A stretch of DNA of 41,511 bases, taken from contig JAJVIM010000028.1 in the NCBI GenBank assembly GCA_022071955.1, positions 1-41,511 of the forward strand, written 5' to 3'. This document shows, piece by piece, positions 24,156 to 32,079 of this stretch. Below the pieces are notes generated by a model. That model ran no database searches. It was given only the letters and a program-made list of their open reading frames with translations, and was not told the DNA's origin. Source of the DNA: Anaerolineae bacterium (GTDB lineage Bacteria > Chloroflexota > Anaerolineae > 4572-78 > J111). The stretch's first letter is position 1. Every line of letters starts with the position of its first letter. The position numbers and the translations under genes are program-made.

Positions 24156-25247
24156 TTACTCCTCCTCGTCGCCTTCGGTGCGAGCTTTGGCCACGGCCAC
24201 GCTAACCGCCTCGGCTCGTTTGCGGGTGTAGTTGTTAACAATTACCGCTACCAGCAGCATTACCCCCAAAAAAGAGTAGAACCAGTCGGTGTCCCAACCG
24301 GCAAACACAATGCCCACCCGGGCCATGCCAAAAATCATAGCCCCGATGGCCGCGCCAATCGCGCTGCCAAAACCGCCGGTCAGCAAACAGCCACCGATGA
24401 CCGCGGCAATGATGTATTCAAATTCCTGGCCAATCCCCTGGCTGGCCACCGCCGAGCGCAAGCGCAGGTCGCTCATCATCCCCACCAGCCAGGCGGCGGT
24501 GGAGGTTGTCATAAACAGGCCAATTTTTACCCGCGCCGAAGGCACACCCACGTTGCGGGCCGCGGTTGCGTCGCCGCCAACGGCAAAAATCCAGCTACCA
24601 TATTTGGTGCGCAGTAAAATCCAGGTGGCTAAAACCGTAATCGCAATCCACCAGATGATCGATGTTCTGAACTCGCTGCCCAGCAGAGAAAATTCGGTAT
24701 TGAACACCAGCCGGGCTGCGTCAAAACCGGGGACTGCATCGATGCCGGCAACCCGCACCTGGTTGGTCATAATCCGGGTGACGCCGACATTTGCGCCGCG
24801 CAGGATAAAAAATGTAGCCAGCGTGACAATAAAACTCGGCAGGCCGGTGTTGATGACCATCCAGCCGTTGAGAAAACCAACGGCCAATGCAAACAACAGG
24901 GCAAGGAACATTGACACCCAGATATTCAACCCAAAACTTACGCCCAGCATCCCGGCCATCAGGCCGGTGGTGCCGGTCATCACTCCGGTTGACAGATCAA
25001 ACTCGCCGCCAATCATCAGCAAAGCGACGGCCACAGCCATAATGCCCAGCGTTGACGATGGATCCAAAATTCGGGCCAGCCCTCCCACCGAAATCCAGTT
25101 TTCCGGGGCAACTATCGCAAAAAATATCCACACAACTGCCGCGCCAATGACCGCCCCTACTTCGGGCCGCCGGAACAACCGCCTGGCAAAGCCAATATCG
25201 GCCATTCGTTCGTCGGCTGGCGTGGCGCCAAGTGCCTTAGTTGTCAT
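24156..25247 (-). CDS. sugar ABC transporter permease (CUT2, BPD_transp_2 family)
   Basis: Encodes 363 aa with about 10 hydrophobic segments. GGEFDLSTGVMTG and NGWMVINTGLPSFIVTLAT are hallmark loops of ribose/inositol-type permeases, and AVGGDATAARNVGVPSARVK is the cytoplasmic EAA-like coupling region. The C-terminus is a charged cytoplasmic tail. The gene lies between the binding protein and the ATPase. GAGGGG precedes ATG 25247. It would form a homodimeric channel with the adjacent ATPase. Confidence 0.94.
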   Translation of the reverse strand: MTTKALGATPADERMADIGFARRLFRRPEVGAVIGAAVVWIFFAIVAPENWISVGGLARILDPSSTLGIMAVAVALLMIGGEFDLSTGVMTGTTGLMAGMLGVSFGLNIWVSMFLALLFALAVGFLNGWMVINTGLPSFIVTLATFFILRGANVGVTRIMTNQVRVAGIDAVPGFDAARLVFNTEFSLLGSEFRTSIIWWIAITVLATWILLRTKYGSWIFAVGGDATAARNVGVPSARVKIGLFMTTSTAAWLVGMMSDLRLRSAVASQGIGQEFEYIIAAVIGGCLLTGGFGSAIGAAIGAMIFGMARVGIVFAGWDTDWFYSFLGVMLLVAVIVNNYTRKRAEAVSVAVAKARTEGDEEE

Positions 25248-25280
25248 TAATAAACCCCTCCTTCATGGGTGAGTTGGGAA

Positions 25281-25315
25281 AAATTGCGCCGGACGCTGAG
25301 CGTCCGGCGCAATTT
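25281..25315. terminator. 15-bp hairpin between binding-protein and permease genes
   Basis: AAATTGCGCCGGACG (25281-25295) pairs fully with 25301-25315 around a 5-nt loop. In the minus-strand operon it follows the binding-protein stop codon, the usual position of a partial terminator or mRNA-stabilising stem that makes the binding protein more abundant than the membrane parts. Confidence 0.75.
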
Positions 25316-25327
25316 GTATCAATCGAC

Positions 25328-26542
25328 TTACCGGGTTCCCTTGGCTGCCAGGTCCTTAACCGCGGCTGCGTTATCCGCAGTGACAATCCCCGGGCCGGTG
25401 AGCACCGGCAGGCCGCCGCCCACGGTGTTGAGGTTGGTGTTGTACAGAGTGAGGAAGACAACCGGCAGGTAGCCTTGCAGATATTGCTGCTGGTCAATGG
25501 CAAACAGCATATCGCCGGCAGTCAGCGCATCCAGCACGGCCGGGCTGAGGTCAAACGTGGCCAGTTTTTGCGCCCCGCCTTGAGCTTTGATGGCGTCCAG
25601 CGCCGCCCCGGCAATATCGGGGTTGAGGGTTAAAATCCCGTCAATGGCCGAATCAGCAATCAATTTATCCTGAATGGTGGCCAGCGTGCCGGCGATATCA
25701 CGGGTACCGGTGGTGGCCACGTTGAAGCGTTCTACCGTACCGCTGAAGGTGTCGGTCAGGCCGTCGCAGCGTTCTTCAAGCCCAATGTTGGCCTCTTCGT
25801 GGATAACGCACAGCACTTTGGTAGCCCCGGCTTTGCTAAACTGCTCGCCAGCGCCCTGGCCGGCCACAAATTCGGTTTGGCCCACGTGGGTTAACGCGCC
25901 CAGTTCTTTGTAAACGTCAACGCCGGAGTTGATGGTGATCACGGGAATACCGGCAGCCACAGCTTTTTGAACCGAGTCTTTCAACGCATCCGGGTTGGCC
26001 AGCGAAACAATAATGCCGTTCACTTTGTCGGCAATATAAGTCTCAACCAACTGCGCCTGCTCGTTGGGGTCAGAACTACCGCCAGATTTCAGTTCGACAC
26101 CCATCGCTGCCGCGCCGTCTTTGGCCCCTTTTTCAACTACGCCCCAAAAGCTGTCTGTGGCCGGGTTGGAGTGAACCGCCAGCCCAATCACCAGGCCGGT
26201 TTGCGCCACCTGCGGTGCAGCCATAGCCGCACCCTGGCCGGTTAAAAAGGCCGCGGCCTGCTCGGCGCTCGGCACGCACAATTTCTGGCCCACTTCGATG
26301 ACGTCCGGGTTGTTGATGGCGGCATAGCTGTTATCTGTGGCCGCCACCTGGTTGGTCGCTTCAACAATGGCGGTAAAGGCCAGCGGGTCGCCGTAAACTT
26401 TTTCCGAAATCTTTGACAGCCAGTCATCGGCCTGAACAACCACATTTTGATCACAGGACAGCCCCTGGGCAAAAGCGTGTGGCTGGGGAACGAGGCCCGT
26501 CATCACAAAAAGAACAAGTAGAACTATCAACAGTTTTTTCAC
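25328..26542 (-). CDS. sugar ABC substrate-binding protein with N-terminal LysM-like domain
   Basis: Encodes 404 aa. A signal peptide (1-25, cut after AFA) is followed by a LysM-like module at about 33-91 (QADDWLSKISEKVYGDP then NPDVIEVGQKLCVP), a short Ala-rich linker, and a periplasmic-binding-protein type 1 domain from about 116 (VIGLAVHSNPATDSFWG) to the end. No canonical lipobox is seen; GLSC at 27-30 does not fit one. The family imports ribose, inositol and similar sugars with CUT2 permeases. The LysM-like part may anchor the protein in cell-wall peptidoglycan in place of a lipid. It lies downstream of iolG, so inositol or inositol phosphate is the probable ligand. Confidence 0.9.
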   Translation of the reverse strand: MKKLLIVLLVLFVMTGLVPQPHAFAQGLSCDQNVVVQADDWLSKISEKVYGDPLAFTAIVEATNQVAATDNSYAAINNPDVIEVGQKLCVPSAEQAAAFLTGQGAAMAAPQVAQTGLVIGLAVHSNPATDSFWGVVEKGAKDGAAAMGVELKSGGSSDPNEQAQLVETYIADKVNGIIVSLANPDALKDSVQKAVAAGIPVITINSGVDVYKELGALTHVGQTEFVAGQGAGEQFSKAGATKVLCVIHEEANIGLEERCDGLTDTFSGTVERFNVATTGTRDIAGTLATIQDKLIADSAIDGILTLNPDIAGAALDAIKAQGGAQKLATFDLSPAVLDALTAGDMLFAIDQQQYLQGYLPVVFLTLYNTNLNTVGGGLPVLTGPGIVTADNAAAVKDLAAKGTR

Positions 26543-26676
26543 GATTCTCTCCTCTTAAAATATTTTGAAAAATTTTTATTGAAAATAGTTGCAAAATCCA
26601 CTTCAAGTTCCTGTTTGTTCTCACCCCCTCTCAGCGGTTGAATTAACTCAGGGATCAACCGGGTTGTCGGTGCGGC

Positions 26677-27693
26677 TCAGGAAATTTCGCTGAGCGTGAC
26701 CGGCCGGTTTTCACGGTAGGATTTCCACGCAGCCAGCCCCATCACCACCGGAATGCGGCCATCGATGCCGGTCACTGGCGGCTCAGTGTTTCCGGTTACG
26801 GCCTCGATAAAGGCAATCATTTCGGCCACATAGGCATCCATATATCGTTCCAGGAAAAAGTAGTAAGGCAGCGAGGCATGCACGCCGGTGGCATCGCTCA
26901 ACACGGCGGTGTTGGGCGCGTTGTTGGAAACCACCACATTGCCTGCGGAGCCAAACACTTCAACCCGTTGATCGTACCCAAAAATGGCTTTGCGGCTGTT
27001 ATCAATGGTGCCGATGGCGCCATTGGCGTACCGCAAAGTGATAACCGCAGTGTCAATATCGCCGGCGGCGCCAATGGCCGGGTCAACCAACACGCCGCCG
27101 GTGGCGTAAATCTCCTCAACTTCGCTGTTAATGAGAAAACGGGCCATGTCAAAATCGTGGATGGTCATATCCAAAAAAATGCCGCCGGAAACTTTAACGT
27201 ACTCTGCGGGCGGCGGGGCGGGGTCGCGGCTGGTAATCCGCACAATATGCGGCTGGCCAATTTTGCCGGCAGCTACCAGATCTCGCGCGGCTTTAAAGTT
27301 GCGGTCAAAACGACGATTGAACCCCAACTGCAACTTTACGCCGGCGTTGGCTACGGCAGACAGGGCCTGGTCAATTTGGGCCAAATCCAGCGCAATGGGT
27401 TTTTCACAGAAGATGTGTTTGCCGGCGTTGGCGGCATCAACCATGAAAGCGGCGTGGGTATCGGTGCTGGAACAGATAACTACCACATCAATATCTTTGT
27501 TGTTGAATATGTCTTGCGGGTTGGTTGTGTACGAAGGGATTTGAAAATCGGTTGCGCATTTTTGGGCGCTCGCCTCAAAAACATCGGCAACGGCTACCAG
27601 ATTAGCGGCGGGAATGCGGTACGACAATGTTTCGGCGTGAACCCGGCCAATGCGGCCAGCGCCAATCAATCCAACATTGACTTTTGCTGTCAT
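26677..27693 (-). CDS. iolG: myo-inositol 2-dehydrogenase (Gfo/Idh/MocA family)
   Basis: Encodes 338 aa. Rossmann motif GLIGAGRIG at 8-16; CEKPIALD with K98; GGIFLDMTIHDFDMARFL with D175 and H179. This catalytic triad has the spacing of Bacillus subtilis IolG (K97, D172, H176), which oxidises myo-inositol to 2-keto-myo-inositol with NAD. ATG 27693 is preferred to TTG 27702, because GGAG is 11 nt from the former and only 2 from the latter. It lies 63 bp after the LacI gene and 134 bp before the transporter genes, probably one operon. It catalyses the first pathway step. Confidence 0.9.
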   Translation of the reverse strand: MTAKVNVGLIGAGRIGRVHAETLSYRIPAANLVAVADVFEASAQKCATDFQIPSYTTNPQDIFNNKDIDVVVICSSTDTHAAFMVDAANAGKHIFCEKPIALDLAQIDQALSAVANAGVKLQLGFNRRFDRNFKAARDLVAAGKIGQPHIVRITSRDPAPPPAEYVKVSGGIFLDMTIHDFDMARFLINSEVEEIYATGGVLVDPAIGAAGDIDTAVITLRYANGAIGTIDNSRKAIFGYDQRVEVFGSAGNVVVSNNAPNTAVLSDATGVHASLPYYFFLERYMDAYVAEMIAFIEAVTGNTEPPVTGIDGRIPVVMGLAAWKSYRENRPVTLSEIS

Positions 27694-27756
27694 CAGCGAC
27701 AATTCTCCTTATTTGAGAAATTTTGTTGTTTAGTAAATGGTGGTGGGGGTTACAAC

Positions 27757-28761
27757 CTAATTATCGGGCACGGGCGCTGTTGAACTACGCACAATTAAAT
27801 CACACGGCAAAATAGAGTCGTGAACTCTTTCATCATTTAGCAGGTCCAATGTCATTTGCATGGCAGTTTGCCCCAGCAGCAACCGCGGTTGGCAGACCGT
27901 GGTTAACGGCGGGCTAACATACTGGGCCGGCTCGATGCCATCAAAGCCTACAATGCTGAGTTGATCTGGCACATTAATCCCGTGACGCTGACAGGCCATT
28001 AACAATCCAATGGCGATGATATCATTGTAACAGAAAATAGCGGTAGCTTGCCCCCCCAAAATCAGGTCGAGTCCGGCTTCGCCGCGTTTAAAATCGGTGT
28101 TGACGACTGGCTGCAAAACCAGCGCCGGGTTCAGCGGAATCCCAGCCTGCTGCAAGGCGGTTTGATACCCGGTCTGCCGGCGACGATTTGATTTGGGCCG
28201 GTTAGAGGCGCCAATGTAGCCAATAGCTCGATGCCCCAAACCGATCAGGTATTCAACCGCCAATTGCGCCCCCTGGCGGTCATCAACCGCCACCGAATAA
28301 AGGAATTCGCCTTCTTCCTGGTTGTTAATGAGGACAATCGGTATTTGGAGTTGCTCCAGCCGGGACGTGTACAGGCTCCCAACACGTGACGATGTGACAA
28401 TAATAGCATCAACCCGGCGACGATGGAGCGTTTCAACAACACTCATTTCCTGGTCGGGGTTGTTGTGGGAAGTGGTTAAAAATACACTGTAACTGGCCGC
28501 CTGGGCCACACTTTCAACCCCTTCAACAACCTGCGCCACAAAAGGATCGGCGATGGTGGTAACAACCATGCCAATCGTTTGGGTTCGACGGGTTAACAGG
28601 CTTTGCGCCACGGCGCTGGGGGTGTAGCCCAACTCCTGGGCCAGGTGCTGGATGCGTTCTGTGGTTTCGGTGCTGATGGCGGGATTCCCTTTGAGGGCCC
28701 GGGAAACAGTGGTGTGTGATACGCCAGCCGCTTTGGCAATGTCTTTGATGGTAACCGGCAT
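27757..28761 (-). CDS. LacI-family regulator of the inositol catabolic genes (IolR-like role)
   Basis: Encodes 334 aa. The N-terminal DNA-binding helix-turn-helix and hinge are TIKDIAKAAGVSHTTVSRAL (4-23), followed by a periplasmic-binding-like effector domain. It is the first gene of the iolG-transporter operon. Its promoter carries the palindrome also found before iolM, so it probably represses both units and itself. The inducer is likely inositol or a pathway intermediate (inference). It is not homologous to the DeoR-type IolR of Bacillus. Confidence 0.9.
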   Translation of the reverse strand: MPVTIKDIAKAAGVSHTTVSRALKGNPAISTETTERIQHLAQELGYTPSAVAQSLLTRRTQTIGMVVTTIADPFVAQVVEGVESVAQAASYSVFLTTSHNNPDQEMSVVETLHRRRVDAIIVTSSRVGSLYTSRLEQLQIPIVLINNQEEGEFLYSVAVDDRQGAQLAVEYLIGLGHRAIGYIGASNRPKSNRRRQTGYQTALQQAGIPLNPALVLQPVVNTDFKRGEAGLDLILGGQATAIFCYNDIIAIGLLMACQRHGINVPDQLSIVGFDGIEPAQYVSPPLTTVCQPRLLLGQTAMQMTLDLLNDERVHDSILPCDLIVRSSTAPVPDN

Positions 28762-28795
28762 TCGCCCCCCTTATGTGACCAACAAAGCAATCATT

Positions 28796-28823
28796 CTGGT
28801 TATGCACACGTGTGCATAACCAG
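28796..28823. promoter_or_regulatory. LacI-family operator at the regulator's own promoter
   Basis: A perfect 28-bp palindrome with core ATGCACACGTGTGCAT, immediately downstream of the -10 box. It shares the 16-bp core with the site before iolM. Confidence 0.82.
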
Positions 28824-28852
28824 AGAATACCACACCCAATTTAATTTGTCAA
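28824..28852 (-). promoter_or_regulatory. promoter of the lacI1-iolG-transporter operon
   Basis: On the minus strand: TTGACA (28847-28852), a 17-bp spacer, and TATTCT (28824-28829, 4/6). The operator begins at the next base, so a bound repressor covers the start site. Confidence 0.78.
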
Positions 28853-28959
28853 TACTATTCCCTTAATTTTTGAGATGTTCATTACTGGCGATGGGGCCAT
28901 CTTGCACCGAACACCTTTTCCACGCCAAGCTTTTGCCAGTATGGTCCATAAATTCTGGC

Positions 28960-28988
28960 TTGACAAATTATATTGATTTTGCTATATT
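28960..28988 (+). promoter_or_regulatory. promoter of the second lacI gene and ino1
   Basis: TTGACA (28960-28965), a 17-bp spacer, and TATATT (28983-28988). The LacI-type operator starts 2 nt downstream. Confidence 0.82.
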
Positions 28989-28990
28989 GT

Positions 28991-29002
28991 GCAAACGTTT
29001 GC
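28991..29002. promoter_or_regulatory. LacI/CcpA-type operator GCAAACGTTTGC
   Basis: A perfect 12-bp palindrome with central CpG that covers the expected transcription start of the second lacI gene. It differs from the iol operator (GCACACGTGTGC) at two symmetric positions, consistent with the different recognition helices of the two regulators. Confidence 0.78.
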
Positions 29003-29025
29003 GCATCAGTTGCAGGAGCAAAACT

Positions 29026-30018
29026 ATGAGCGTATCCATCAAAGATATTGCCAAACGCGCCGGAGTAGCCCCCTCAACCGTATCGCGGGCGCTGGCCAAC
29101 CATCCCCGGATCAGCCCGGAAACCAGGCAACTCATCCAAAACCTGGCCAAAGAACTGGGGTATGTGCCCAGCGCCGTGGCTCGTTCGCTGGTGTCTAACC
29201 GCTCCACCACCATCGGTGTGGCGGTGAACGATTTTCTCAACCCGTTTTACGTCGATCTTATTTCAAATATTGAGGAAGCGGTTCAGGGTGAGGATTATCA
29301 TGTGTTTGTCAGCAGTTTTCACCGCAACCGCGAGCGGGAACTGAGCCTGACCGGTGCCTTTTTTGAGCGGCGGCTGGCCGGGGCCATTGTGGTCGGCTCG
29401 TTGGTTGATAACGGCTATCTTTCCTGGCCCAACCGCGCCGACATGCCGGTGGTTTTGATCAGTTGTCCAGCCTACCCGTTTTCGGTATCGGTTGATAACT
29501 ACCGCGGCGTGTCTGCCGCCATGACCTACCTGATCGAGGCCGGCCACCGACGGATTGCTTTTGTCACTCAGGGCCACCACACCAATACCGAACAACAGCG
29601 GCTGGCCGGCTACCGGGCCAGCCTGGCCGAACGCAATATTCCACCGGACGAAACGCTCATTGTCCACGGCGACGGCGGCATTACCGGCGGCATCAAAGCC
29701 GTACCGCAACTGCTGGCTCTGCCCCATCGGCCCACGGCTATTTTTTGCTACAACGATATGACTGCCATCGGCGTGATCAACGGGCTGCAGCACCAGGGGT
29801 ACAAGGTTCCGCAGGATTTTTCGGTAGTGGGCTTTGACGATCTGGGCATCGCTGCCGCCTATTCACCATCGCTGACCACAGTGCGCCAGCCCACCGATCA
29901 ACTTGGCCAATTTGCGGTCAATCTGCTGTACCATCTGGCCGCGGGCCAAACCCACATCGCCCCCCAGATCATCGAGCCGGAGCTGATTGTGCGTCAATCC
30001 ACCGCAGCTATTTGCTGA
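29026..30018 (+). CDS. LacI-family transcriptional regulator 2
   Basis: Encodes 330 aa. The helix-turn-helix is SIKDIAKRAGVAPSTVSRAL (4-23), followed by a sugar-binding-protein-like effector domain. ATG 29026 is chosen because CAGGAG lies 7 nt upstream; the longer reading frame would begin upstream of the promoter and operator. It is transcribed divergently from the first LacI gene and is followed 86 bp later by the inositol-phosphate synthase gene. The operator at its own promoter implies autoregulation, and control of the synthase is likely through shared transcription. Effector unknown. Confidence 0.9.
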   Translation: MSVSIKDIAKRAGVAPSTVSRALANHPRISPETRQLIQNLAKELGYVPSAVARSLVSNRSTTIGVAVNDFLNPFYVDLISNIEEAVQGEDYHVFVSSFHRNRERELSLTGAFFERRLAGAIVVGSLVDNGYLSWPNRADMPVVLISCPAYPFSVSVDNYRGVSAAMTYLIEAGHRRIAFVTQGHHTNTEQQRLAGYRASLAERNIPPDETLIVHGDGGITGGIKAVPQLLALPHRPTAIFCYNDMTAIGVINGLQHQGYKVPQDFSVVGFDDLGIAAAYSPSLTTVRQPTDQLGQFAVNLLYHLAAGQTHIAPQIIEPELIVRQSTAAIC

Positions 30019-30104
30019 GTACAGCCCACAGAAAGGAGGTGGTCGCGCCAAAACAAATCAATTCAACCCCCAAATTATCAACAATTTACAGAATGGAGAA
30101 AAAA

Positions 30105-31208
30105 ATGAGCAAGATCAATATTGCGGTTGTCGGTATAGGCAACTGCGCCAGTTCACTGATTCAGGGGATTTACTACTACGCCGACAAAACCGAAGCCGAC
30201 GCCATCGGCCTGATGCATTGGGATTTGGGTGGCTACACTCCGGCCGACATTGCCGTGGTAGCCGCGTTTGACATTGACAAACGCAAAGTGGGCCAGGACG
30301 TTGCCACCGCTATTTTTGCCCGGCCCAACTGCACCGCCATTTTCTGCGACAACGTACCCCAAACCGGCGTTACCGTTAAAATGGGGCAGGTACTCGATGG
30401 CTACTCGGAGCATATGGCCAACTTCCCCGCCGAAGACTCGTTTGTGCTGGCAAACGCACCGCAGTTGAGCAAAGAGGAAATTGTGGCCGAACTGAAAAAT
30501 TCCGGGGCCGATATGCTGCTCAATTATCTGCCCGTCGGTTCCGAACAGGCCGCCCGTTTTTACGCCGAATGCGCCCTGGAAGCCGGCATTGGGTTTATCA
30601 ACAACATCCCGGTCTTTATTGCCAGCGATCCCGAATGGGCGGCCCGCTTTGAAGCCAAGGGGCTGCCCATTATTGGTGACGACATCAAAGCTCAGTTGGG
30701 CGCCACGATCACCCATCGCACTTTGACCGATTTGTTCAAAAAGCGCGGCGTGAAGCTGGAACGAACCTACCAGCTCAACACCGGCGGCAACACCGACTTT
30801 TTGAATATGAAAAATCAGGCCCGGCTGGCCTCCAAAAAAGTCTCCAAAACCGAAGCCGTGCAGGCGGTAGCCCAGGAACGACTGGAGGATCGCAACATTC
30901 ACGTTGGCCCCAGCGATTACGTGCCGTGGCAAAATGACAACAAGGTCTGTTTTATTCGGATGGAAGGCAAATTGTTTGGGGATGTGCCGATGAATTTGGA
31001 ACTGCGGCTGTCGGTAGAAGACTCGCCCAACTCGGCCGGAGTCGCCATCGACTCAATCCGCTGCCTCAAATTGGCGCTCGACCGGGGTGTGGGTGGCGTA
31101 ATTTACTCGCCCGCGTCCTATTTTATGAAACACCCACCGCGTCAGTTTCCTGATGACCAGGCGCACCGGCTGACCGAAGAGTTCATTTTGGGCGAACGCA
31201 CAAATTAA
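30105..31208 (+). CDS. ino1: myo-inositol-1-phosphate synthase
   Basis: Encodes 367 aa, the same length as the actinobacterial enzyme. AVVGIGNCASSLIQG (7-21) is the NAD-binding start, and LNTGGNTDFLNM and SKKVSKTEAV are conserved active-site segments. It converts glucose-6-phosphate to inositol-1(3)-phosphate, the entry to inositol lipids and compatible solutes. ATG 30105 is used (GGAG 6 nt upstream); ATG 30093 and TTG 30012 are in frame but poorer. It lies downstream of the second LacI gene, so inositol synthesis and breakdown are encoded back to back under separate LacI proteins. Confidence 0.92.
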   Translation: MSKINIAVVGIGNCASSLIQGIYYYADKTEADAIGLMHWDLGGYTPADIAVVAAFDIDKRKVGQDVATAIFARPNCTAIFCDNVPQTGVTVKMGQVLDGYSEHMANFPAEDSFVLANAPQLSKEEIVAELKNSGADMLLNYLPVGSEQAARFYAECALEAGIGFINNIPVFIASDPEWAARFEAKGLPIIGDDIKAQLGATITHRTLTDLFKKRGVKLERTYQLNTGGNTDFLNMKNQARLASKKVSKTEAVQAVAQERLEDRNIHVGPSDYVPWQNDNKVCFIRMEGKLFGDVPMNLELRLSVEDSPNSAGVAIDSIRCLKLALDRGVGGVIYSPASYFMKHPPRQFPDDQAHRLTEEFILGERTN

Positions 31209-31209
31209 A

Positions 31210-31238
31210 GGAAGGCCACGCTGGCACCGCGGCCTTCC
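31210..31238 (+). terminator. GC-rich hairpin after ino1
   Basis: GGAAGGCC (31210-31217) pairs with GGCCTTCC (31231-31238). No T-run follows. It precedes the stronger terminator at 31252-31284. Confidence 0.4.
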
Positions 31239-31251
31239 CGGACAAATAACG

Positions 31252-31284
31252 AAAAAGAGCCTCGATAGAATCGAGGCTCTTTTT
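31252..31284. terminator. bidirectional terminator between ino1 and the tRNA genes
   Basis: AAAAAGAGCCTCGA (31252-31265) pairs fully with 31271-31284 around a 5-nt loop, giving A/T tracts on both sides. It ends ino1 on the plus strand and tRNA-Gly on the minus strand. Confidence 0.88.
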
Positions 31285-31286
31285 CA

Positions 31287-31358
<72 letters not shown>

Positions 31359-31364
31359 AGAACA

Positions 31365-31437
31365 CAGGGGTGGCAGGAATTGAACCCGCAACCTTCGGTT
31401 TTGGAGACCGACGCTCTGCCAATTGAGCTACACCCCT
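31365..31437 (-). tRNA. tRNA-Trp(CCA)
   Basis: 73 nt. Acceptor AGGGGTG/CACCCCT, discriminator G, anticodon loop CTCCAAA. It lies 6 nt upstream of tRNA-Gly, so the two are co-transcribed. Confidence 0.96.
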
Positions 31438-31452
31438 TTATAGGGGATTGAG

Positions 31453-31524
31453 TAGCGGGGGAGGGATTCGAACCCCCGACCTCCAGGTTATGAGCCTGGC
31501 GAGCTGCCTCTGCTCCACCCCGCA
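31453..31524 (-). tRNA. tRNA-Met(CAT), probably initiator
   Basis: 72 nt with anticodon loop CTCATAA. The 5' end TGCGGGGTGGAGCAG, an unpaired 1:72 (T:T) and an A11:U24 pair are initiator features. The anticodon stem has only two of the three classical G-C pairs (CCAGG/CCTGG), a deviation from the usual initiator. Confidence 0.88.
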
Positions 31525-31544
31525 TCGGTGAACCTAATTTTTAA

Positions 31545-31944
31545 GGTAAGCGCGTACTCCCAATTCTGTTTTAACCGTCATCTATCTCAGGTGCAATCAC
31601 CTGGCGGCATTTGGTTTGAAATGTGTTACATTTCCTTACCGCCGCCGCTGCGATGAGGCCGAACCATTGCTGGCCCGGTCCGCTCACCTTACTCTCAGCC
31701 GCACGCTCGCCCAGCCAGCACCGTTACCGGATGCTGCTGGTGGGCTTTTACCCCACCGTTTCACCCATCACCTCAAAACAAGGCTGGTTTGCTCTCTGTT
31801 GCGGTTGTAGTCAGATTTACTTTGCAGTAATCTGCCCTCACTTACTGTTTCGTGAGGCGACTTTGCTTTACCATACCGGTAAAGCCGAGAGGCGGGAAGT
31901 TCCTCTATCCGGTTAACAACCGGACAGCGACGGATCTGCTTACC
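31545..31944 (-). ncRNA. rnpB: RNase P RNA
   Basis: Minus-strand catalytic RNA of tRNA 5' processing. P1 forms from GGTAAGC (31938-31944) and GCTTACC (31545-31551). Conserved regions are readable on the minus strand in order: GAGGAACTTCCCG (a variant of CR-I, normally GAGGAAAGTCC), CAACAGAGAGCAAACCAGCC (CR-II), GGGTGAAACGGTGGGGTAAA (CR-III), AGATAGATGACGG (CR-IV) and ACAGAATTGGG...GCTTACC (CR-V). Length about 400 nt, as expected. It is surrounded by tRNA genes on the same strand, its substrates. Exact ends are set by P1 and could shift by a few nt. Confidence 0.88.
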
Positions 31945-32006
31945 TGCAAATTAGTTTTTAAGGGACAATCCCCACATCTTGCAACTGGTGCAAGAGATTT
32001 CCCAGG

Positions 32007-32079
32007 CGTCCCCGGCAGGATTCGAACCTGCGGCCTTTTGGTCCGCAACCAAACGCTCTATCCTCTGAGCTACGGAGAC
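32007..32079 (-). tRNA. tRNA-Arg(GCG)
   Basis: 73 nt. Acceptor GTCTCCG/CGGGGAC with one G-T pair, anticodon loop TTGCGGA in stem TTTGG/CCAAA, T-loop GGTTCGAATCC. It lies upstream of rnpB on the same strand. Confidence 0.94.

Noticed and set aside
26878..27783. A 301-aa + strand frame opposite iolG
   Set aside because: The minus-strand frame has the complete IolG triad. The plus frame is Gly/Asn-rich without motifs.
31616..31916. Short + strand frames of 64-97 aa between tRNA genes
   Set aside because: They overlap the RNase P RNA gene on the other strand, whose conserved regions explain the sequence.
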